A stretch of DNA of 39,862 nt from Gammaproteobacteria bacterium (GTDB lineage: Bacteria; Pseudomonadota; Gammaproteobacteria; Eutrophobiales; Eutrophobiaceae). The notes under the pieces were generated by a model. That model worked only from the letters and a program-made list of their open reading frames with translations, had not been told where the DNA came from and did not search any database. Position numbers and translations under genes: made by a program. Below, piece by piece: positions 34,093 to 39,862 of this stretch (position 1 is its first letter; each line of letters opens with the position of its first letter). The DNA is taken from contig SCUJ01000004.1 of the NCBI GenBank assembly GCA_004297165.1, positions 1 through 39,862 of the forward strand, written 5' to 3'.

Positions 34093-36393
34093 ATGGAAAA
34101 CTCCGAGGATATCAAGGCTCGGTTGCTGCCCTTATCCCCGTTGCTGGGCGCATTGGAGTGGATCCTCGAACATCTCCCCAGACAACTGATTAAGGTCAGG
34201 CTTGAGGCGAATACACAGGTTAAGGTCGTTGCGGAAGAGCGTGGTGAATTTCAAGCCGTAGGGATGTCGCCCGGTTTCGCGTTATGCGTTGACCCTTCTG
34301 AACCCAAGGAAGGTTGGTATTATCTTGAAGCCGCCCTTGTGCGCAATACTGGGAATCGTGAGGCGGCCATACAGGTCGATGTCCGGGATGGGGAGAGAAG
34401 AATTATCCCGATCCCAACGAATCTGCGTGGGAGCATTCGTGAAGTTATTCGTTTGCCGGACAGGATCGAATCTCTACATTGGTTTCCCACCAAGGCGCTC
34501 GGTTACTTTTCACAAAGCGACCTTTTGTTGCATCGTATATCACCTCTAGAAAGTCTGTTACGACGTTCGTTCCGTGTGTTGCATGACTGTTGGCGATACC
34601 GGCACGACCTTGCGAACGTATTCCCGGGTTTCTCGATGATGAGATTCTTCACGAATCTGCAGGATGCGTATTTACACACTGCCAAAATACGCATTGAGCG
34701 TCAGAATGGCGCCAACTACTCGACGTTCATCGTTAGGCATGACAGCTTGAAGCCAAAGGATGTAAGCGGAATAAAGCAGCGAATCAAAGAATTCAGGAAT
34801 AAACCGGAAATATCGATATTAATGGTTGTTCGTGATGACGATGCTGCGCTGCTGGAATCTAGCCTAGGCTCATTGAATTCACAACTGTATTCAAACTGGG
34901 AACTTATCATTTTCAGGACATCAACTGCCGGGCATGATGATTCATTAGACACTACTAACTCCAGTAATCGGGATAGGATTAGAGTGATCTCAATTGCTGC
35001 TGGAAAAGATGCGTGCGGGGATGATGCCAACTTGTTAAACCAGGCATTGCACGAAGCCCGAGGGGAATGGGTGCTCCGCCTAGTTGCGGGAGATCGCTTG
35101 CCAATGCATGCGCTGTTTCATCTGGCGGCTGAAATAGATGAACATTGTGATGCTCAGTTCATATACGGAGATGATGATTTCTATGACATTGAGCAACGGT
35201 TTGGACCACGCTTTAAACCGGACTGGAATCCCGATCTGTTGACATCTTGCAATTATATTGGTTATCCGGCGTTGTATCTGCGGTCCAGATTACTCAGTAT
35301 CGGTGGTTATAACGCAGGATTCCCAGGCGCAGAAGATTATGAACTCGTTTTGCGTTACCTGAAGGGAGTGCAGGATGAACAAATCCGTCATGTCCAAAAG
35401 GTTTTGTATCATCATCAGGTGAACACAACTAGATTACATGATGAGGAAACACTGCACGCCTCCGGTTTAAAAGCCCTTGAACTCAATCTCCAAGAACCAG
35501 GGATGGAAGTGACGGACGGAATGGCGTCACAACTGTATAGAATACATTACCGAGTGCCTTCACCGGCGCCATCGGTGACCATCATCATACCGAACAAGAA
35601 TAAAACAGGATTATTGCGAGCATGTATAGATAGTATCTTCGCTAAAACGGATTATCCCGATTGGGATATATTGATTGTGGATAATGATTCTACCCAACCG
35701 GACATGCTGTCCTATCTTGACAAACTCACCGCCGAATCACTTGTAAAAGTATTACATTACAATGAACCGTTCAATTTCTCGGCCATAAACAATCTCGCCG
35801 CACGCCATGCTCGCGGTGAAATACTCGTGCTCCTAAATAACGACGTCGAGATAATCTCGCGAGACTGGCTGAGAGAATTGGTCAGTCACGCGGTACGTCC
35901 TGGCATCGGCGCCGTCGGCGCTAAACTTCTCTATCCGAATGGAACTATTCAACATGCAGGCGTCATCCTCGGCATAGGCGGAGTAGCGGCGCATGTTCAC
36001 CGGTTTCTTCCTGGAGATGCACCTGGTTATTGTCACCGGGCTATGGTAACGCAGAATATTTCCGCTGTTACAGGCGCCTGTCTGGCTGTACGCAAAGCCC
36101 TCTATTTTCAGGTCGGAGGATTGGATGAAGTCAACCTGCATGTGGCATACAACGATATTGATTTCTGTTTGAAACTACTTGAATGCGGTTATCGGAATAT
36201 ATTTACGCCATACGCGTTGCTTTATCATCATGAATCGATCACACGCGGGGCGGACGATACTCCAGAAAAAATTGAAATACATGAACGCGAGTACAACCAT
36301 ATGAGAAATAAATGGAGTGAGGTGCTTGCTTCTGATCACGCCTACAACTCTAATTTATCATGCGAGAACGTGTACTTTACGCCTAGGATTTAG
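34093..36393 (+). CDS. Tandem GT2 family glycosyltransferase
   Basis: The 766-residue cytoplasmic protein should add sugars during capsule synthesis. Residues 1-230 form a variable N-terminal region with a beta-rich start. First GT2 domain from about residue 237 (KPEISILMVVRDDD) has D360-D-D in IYGDDDFYD, FKPDWNPDLLTSCNYIG and an EDYEL acceptor-side motif. Second GT2 domain from about residue 490 (SVTIIIPNKNKTGLL) has NND584VE as the DxD-like site and AYNDIDFCLKL. This is the common two-domain layout of O-antigen and capsule rhamnosyl- and galactosyl-type transferases; donor sugars cannot be told. The start is uncertain: ATG 34093 is preferred, but TTG at 34084 overlaps the KpsT-like stop as TTGA, like the ATGA links upstream. 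No good ribosome binding site supports either. Confidence 0.9.
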   Translation: MENSEDIKARLLPLSPLLGALEWILEHLPRQLIKVRLEANTQVKVVAEERGEFQAVGMSPGFALCVDPSEPKEGWYYLEAALVRNTGNREAAIQVDVRDGERRIIPIPTNLRGSIREVIRLPDRIESLHWFPTKALGYFSQSDLLLHRISPLESLLRRSFRVLHDCWRYRHDLANVFPGFSMMRFFTNLQDAYLHTAKIRIERQNGANYSTFIVRHDSLKPKDVSGIKQRIKEFRNKPEISILMVVRDDDAALLESSLGSLNSQLYSNWELIIFRTSTAGHDDSLDTTNSSNRDRIRVISIAAGKDACGDDANLLNQALHEARGEWVLRLVAGDRLPMHALFHLAAEIDEHCDAQFIYGDDDFYDIEQRFGPRFKPDWNPDLLTSCNYIGYPALYLRSRLLSIGGYNAGFPGAEDYELVLRYLKGVQDEQIRHVQKVLYHHQVNTTRLHDEETLHASGLKALELNLQEPGMEVTDGMASQLYRIHYRVPSPAPSVTIIIPNKNKTGLLRACIDSIFAKTDYPDWDILIVDNDSTQPDMLSYLDKLTAESLVKVLHYNEPFNFSAINNLAARHARGEILVLLNNDVEIISRDWLRELVSHAVRPGIGAVGAKLLYPNGTIQHAGVILGIGGVAAHVHRFLPGDAPGYCHRAMVTQNISAVTGACLAVRKALYFQVGGLDEVNLHVAYNDIDFCLKLLECGYRNIFTPYALLYHHESITRGADDTPEKIEIHEREYNHMRNKWSEVLASDHAYNSNLSCENVYFTPRI

Positions 36394-36478
36394 CATGGAA
36401 TACGGGATGCAAACGCGCTAACTCAATTAAGTTCTGCATTCCAGACAGAATCCACCGGAATATCGAATCGGGAGGGCT

Positions 36479-37768
36479 ATGAGAAAACTAGTCGCATTTA
36501 TGCCGGCAAAAGGATCAAGTAGTCGTATTTCCAATAAAAATTTATCCATCCTGGATGGTGAATACCTTTTCAAACGCAAATTACGACAGCTTCTTAGTTG
36601 CCCACAAATTAACGAAGTAGTTTTGGATACAGATAGTGATGAGATCGCCGCTCTGGCATCAGACCTCCCCGTGAAGACGCTAAACAGGCCAGCGGAATTG
36701 GCTTCAAATACAACCGATGGGCATGAGTTATTTGCCTGGGAATGTGGACAAGTTAAAGCAGATATTTATCTGCAGGCATTATGCACTGCTCCTTTCGTTT
36801 CTTCTGATACGCTAATACGCGCAATCGAAGCCTTAGATAAGGCTCCTGCCTGCGATTCACTCGTGGGGGTAACGCACACCAAGCAGTACTTGTGGAGCAT
36901 GGGTGAACCAGCTTATGGCAGAGGGCGTATACCGAATAGCGTGGATTTGGCGCAGACGACTATTGAATCAATGTCATTATATGTGGTGCGATCATCTGTA
37001 GTAGCTCTTAAAAAAAGATTTGGTAAATATCCATTATTATTTCCATTGACACCCATGGAAGCGGTGGATGTGAATTGGCCGGAAGATCTGAATCTGGCTG
37101 AAACGATTTCGTCCGGTTTGCGAGCGCGAGAAAACCTCCAGTTGGGGGCTTTGGTCCCCTATCTTACTTCAGCAATGCTCTCAGATATAACTCGCGAAAT
37201 GGGTCTCGATCTTGCCCTGCCTAGGGAAATCTCCGGTTCAGGGCGCTTCTTTGGCAGAGCGAAAACACTCCAGTTGGATATTGTACGACAGGGAGAAGCG
37301 TGGCAAGGAATCTACAAAGCCCTTGATTCGTACGATTTTATCCGGCCCGGTGATGTGATATTGGTAAAAAACCCTGTCAAGGACCGGGCATATTTTGGCA
37401 ACCTGAATGCTCAACTCGCGATGCGGGCTGGCGCTATTGGCGCTGTTATCGATGGCATCACGCGTGATTGTACCGCCGTGAAACAGATTAAGTTCCCGGT
37501 GTACTCTCATGGACACTATTGCGTAGATATAAGAAAGGAAGGGACTCTCCGCGGCATGAATACTCCGATCGAGATAGGAGGAGTTCGAGTGGAAAACGGG
37601 GATTACATTTTTGCCGATGAAGACGGGGTGGTTGTAATCCCATATCGAATTTGGTCAGACGTTAAGGAACGAATACTCGAAGGAATCGAGAAAGAATGGA
37701 AGGTCGGCATGGCAGTTGCACTTGGCATAGAGCCCAAGTCGATAATCGGCAGTTATGGTGAGTTTTAA
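36479..37768 (+). CDS. Fusion: acylneuraminate-type cytidylyltransferase + RraA/HMG-aldolase-like domain
   Basis: This 429-residue protein has two recognisable parts. Residues 1-225 resemble CMP-sialic acid/CMP-Kdo synthetases: MPAKGSSSRISNKN (residues 8-21) is the CTP-binding loop, VVLDTDSDEI follows, then the QALCTAPF strand. Residues about 250-415 match the RraA / 4-hydroxy-4-methyl-2-oxoglutarate aldolase family: RPGDVILV, NLNAQLAMRAGAIGAVIDG, D325-G-I-T-R329-D330, and GVRVENGDYIFADEDGVVVIP. Arg329-Asp330 correspond to the substrate- and metal-binding pair of active aldolases, so the second domain may be catalytic rather than a RraA-type RNase inhibitor. A GGGAGG site lies just upstream of the ATG. 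Taken with the capsule genes, it may make and activate an ulosonic-acid-like sugar; this is inference. Each family assignment is by motif. Confidence 0.85.
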   Translation: MRKLVAFMPAKGSSSRISNKNLSILDGEYLFKRKLRQLLSCPQINEVVLDTDSDEIAALASDLPVKTLNRPAELASNTTDGHELFAWECGQVKADIYLQALCTAPFVSSDTLIRAIEALDKAPACDSLVGVTHTKQYLWSMGEPAYGRGRIPNSVDLAQTTIESMSLYVVRSSVVALKKRFGKYPLLFPLTPMEAVDVNWPEDLNLAETISSGLRARENLQLGALVPYLTSAMLSDITREMGLDLALPREISGSGRFFGRAKTLQLDIVRQGEAWQGIYKALDSYDFIRPGDVILVKNPVKDRAYFGNLNAQLAMRAGAIGAVIDGITRDCTAVKQIKFPVYSHGHYCVDIRKEGTLRGMNTPIEIGGVRVENGDYIFADEDGVVVIPYRIWSDVKERILEGIEKEWKVGMAVALGIEPKSIIGSYGEF

Positions 37769-37771
37769 TCC

Positions 37772-39862
37772 ATGAGAATTCTTTTTTATGTTGAACCACT
37801 GACTGAACGGGATAGCCCCACATGGAAAACGGCATGGATTGGGTTTGTCGATAAAATGGTCAATTCTCTGCGCAAGGATGTCCATGACTTCGAGTTTATG
37901 TGCGTTGTTGGAGATGGCCTTGAGGGTGAAGCCAGACGCGTGTTGGGCGATGCGGCAGTAACTTATATCAATCATGTCGAACTGATTCCAAGGTTTGGAG
38001 GTAGTGCTCTCGATCTGGCGATGAATTGGTACCGCGGCCATGCACCGAAGGCGTTGAACGAAATGGGAGCATTGCTGAAGTCGCGACTGGGTGAATTTGC
38101 ACCAGATGTGTGTATTACTTTCTCGCCTGCCCCCTTCGTAAAGACTGCATTTCCCCGGATTCCAACACTTTATTTTGAATTGGGCTTGTTTTCCAGACTG
38201 CCATTTCCCATGACGGGTTATCTTGACCCGCTGGGCATGTTCAACAACAGTTATTTTTTCAATAACAAGGGAAGGATACGTAAGTTTGTCGCTGATGAAG
38301 AAGAGCAAGAACTTGTTAACATAGTTCGCGAGATTTATTTATCTAAAATATCCCAATCCAATCCGTTAAAGGAAACAATAAAAACACAATTGAAGGATTT
38401 TAAGTCCGCCATTCTAGTAGCTTTGCAGTTTTCCCAATTTTATGGTTATGACGCACATGCAAAATATGTTGACCAATATGACATGCTCTTGCATGTGTTG
38501 GAGAAAGTCCCTCCCGATTTCGCAGTAATAGCAGTCGAACATCCGCAATATCACATACTTTATCAAGATGCCATCAGTCATCTGACTGAGCGCTATAATA
38601 ATTTTATATGGGTGCCACAACTACGCTCTTTGCCTTCGGCATCCCAGTATCTTATGGAGTTTGTCGATTGTGTCGTGACTGTAAGTTCTAGCGTCGGGCT
38701 CCAATCTCTTTTATGGAAAAAGCGCCTGATTGTTCTAGGTAACAGTCACCTAGATGTCGTTGCTGATTCGCATGATCTTGGCAATATTCATAATATCATT
38801 GCCAAGACGTGGCCAGTGTACAAAGAGAATGTTCTTGCATGGCATCTCAGCCGATATACCATTCCATTTGGATTACTCTTTGACAAGGGTGTTTTAGCAA
38901 GTCGAATCCAAACTGCGATTAATTCGTTAGAGGCACAAGATGAAAATTATGATAAGTATTTTTTGAGGCCTTATACGAATGTTCAAAGAGTAATTTCTTT
39001 TTATGAGAAAGAAGACCTTGTTACAAGACACGATGATGAAATTCAAAAAATAAGATCAGAACTGGCATGCCTTCGATCAGATGAACAAAATGAAGCGATT
39101 GCAAAACAGCATGTTCTGGAATCAAACTTAACACAAGCAGATACCAAGGCCAGGGCAGATGCCGAAATAATCGCAAAATTGCAGAATGAGGTGGAAAATA
39201 AGCAAGCATTATTACAGCAAGCACAGACTCATGCTGAAACCATTACGCAACATTACGAAGTGCAAGAATCGGTTTTACGAGAGCAAATGTCGTTAATAGT
39301 AAACGAAAATCACCGGATCCTAGAACTGAAACTGACGCAAGCGGAAATAAATAAAAGACTGGAAATGGAAGCCATCCTGCGTACTCAGATTGAGCGCGAA
39401 CACGCATTTACTGAAACGATCACTCAACTACACGAAAAGATGGAAGCTCAGCGGGTTGAGCAGCAACAAGCTGCGTCGACTGCTGTACAGATACTGACCA
39501 GAAAACAGGATGAGCGTGAAGCATCACTTCTTCGACAAATGGAACTAAAGGAGCATGACATTCACTTATTGAAAGAAAACTCAAAGGCCGAAAGGAGAGT
39601 ATACGAGAGTGAACTTAATGCAATCTTTCATACACACTCCTGGCGCTGGACAGCGCCATTCAGACAAGTGTGTAAATGGTTTGTTTCGCCAAACATGAAC
39701 TCATCAAACGCAAAGACAAATGAAATTATTATGAATAATATGCAACAAGCAATAATTCCAAATGTAAAGGCAGCATCCACGCTGAACGATCTGCTATCTC
39801 ATCGAGGCGCTGCTTTTGTGCAATGCGCTTACCTTAGTCTATTGGGACGAGCGCCGGAGGCC
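37772..39862 (+). CDS. Large capsule glycosyltransferase-like protein with coiled coil and DUF4214 start, 3' partial
   Basis: An ATG three bases after the previous stop opens a frame of 697 codons with no stop to the end of the window. Residues 1-400 look like the KpsC/KpsS (Capsule_synth) GT-B type: ILVALQFSQFYGYDA, FAVIAVEHPQYH, then VDCVVTVSSSVGLQSLLW and KKRLIVLGNSHLDVV. Residues about 411-617 are strongly heptadic and rich in Glu, Gln, Ala and Lys (coiled coil). HTHSWRWTAPFRQ (Ser623-Trp624) follows; this SWRxTxPxR motif often comes after a coiled coil in large surface-polysaccharide enzymes. At the edge, RGAAFVQCAYLSLLGRAPEA (Phe682) is the start of a DUF4214 unit. The donor and acceptor are unknown. 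The end, and any further domains, are outside the window. Confidence 0.82.
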   Translation, partial: MRILFYVEPLTERDSPTWKTAWIGFVDKMVNSLRKDVHDFEFMCVVGDGLEGEARRVLGDAAVTYINHVELIPRFGGSALDLAMNWYRGHAPKALNEMGALLKSRLGEFAPDVCITFSPAPFVKTAFPRIPTLYFELGLFSRLPFPMTGYLDPLGMFNNSYFFNNKGRIRKFVADEEEQELVNIVREIYLSKISQSNPLKETIKTQLKDFKSAILVALQFSQFYGYDAHAKYVDQYDMLLHVLEKVPPDFAVIAVEHPQYHILYQDAISHLTERYNNFIWVPQLRSLPSASQYLMEFVDCVVTVSSSVGLQSLLWKKRLIVLGNSHLDVVADSHDLGNIHNIIAKTWPVYKENVLAWHLSRYTIPFGLLFDKGVLASRIQTAINSLEAQDENYDKYFLRPYTNVQRVISFYEKEDLVTRHDDEIQKIRSELACLRSDEQNEAIAKQHVLESNLTQADTKARADAEIIAKLQNEVENKQALLQQAQTHAETITQHYEVQESVLREQMSLIVNENHRILELKLTQAEINKRLEMEAILRTQIEREHAFTETITQLHEKMEAQRVEQQQAASTAVQILTRKQDEREASLLRQMELKEHDIHLLKENSKAERRVYESELNAIFHTHSWRWTAPFRQVCKWFVSPNMNSSNAKTNEIIMNNMQQAIIPNVKAASTLNDLLSHRGAAFVQCAYLSLLGRAPEA

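Noticed and set aside
36394-36478. Gap before the cytidylyltransferase-RraA gene checked for a promoter or small gene
   Set aside because: Only 85 bases with a GGGAGG ribosome binding site at the end; no convincing promoter or frame.

Overview
The window looks like part of a hopanoid-producing Gammaproteobacterium (possibly a neighbouring proteobacterial class). The evidence is the rng-yhdP and nudJ-mnmA neighbourhoods, an mlaA lipoprotein, an AcnA-type aconitase, an outer-membrane TonB receptor and a KpsEMT-type capsule exporter. No rRNA or tRNA gene was seen, so the placement rests on gene content only.

Layout. (1) 1-10077, plus strand: the end of a four-helix-bundle (S23-like) protein, a type I secretion adaptor (HlyD family), a small two-TM membrane protein, and a 2475-residue RTX protein whose start overlaps the membrane protein's stop. 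The RTX protein carries an N-terminal lipase-like GHSLG domain. The matching ABC transporter is not in the window. (2) 10078-14933, plus strand: a TPP riboswitch drives what looks like a thiamine scavenging operon (TonB-dependent receptor, YkoF/MTH1187-like thiamine-binding protein, PnuT-like transporter, thiamine-kinase-like phosphotransferase), followed by a conserved hypothetical gene. (3) 14949-24877, minus strand: a housekeeping run transcribed rng > yhdP > nudJ > mnmA > acnA. (4) 25280-29187, minus strand: hpnH > hpnB > hpnM > mlaA, for hopanoid side-chain extension and hopanoid/phospholipid transport. dxs (29312-31237, plus) diverges from hpnH and supplies isoprenoid precursors; its enzyme needs TPP, the cofactor that region 2 helps to provide. 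(5) 31540-39862, plus strand, visibly more AT-rich: an ABC-dependent capsule locus with KpsE/M/T-like export genes, a tandem GT2 glycosyltransferase, a cytidylyltransferase-RraA fusion, and a large partial protein (KpsC/KpsS-like domain, coiled coil, SWRxTAPxR motif, start of a DUF4214 unit) that runs off the right edge.

Repeats are prominent. Degenerate 7-bp-periodic arrays (TCCCCTA-like and TGACAAA/TGACCAA-like) sit directly before the start codons of three genes and before the TPP riboswitch. A large imperfect palindrome (33-nt arms) lies upstream of the membrane-protein/RTX pair. A GC-rich hairpin family built on CCCTCCCCC/GGGGGAGGG or CTCTCCC/GGGAGAG occupies several intergenic gaps.

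The most unusual items are the cytidylyltransferase-RraA fusion, the coupled membrane protein/RTX lipase pair, the apparent insertion of a propeller-like segment into a cadherin/VCBS-type domain of the RTX protein, the heptad arrays, and a readable two-state folding model for the TPP riboswitch.
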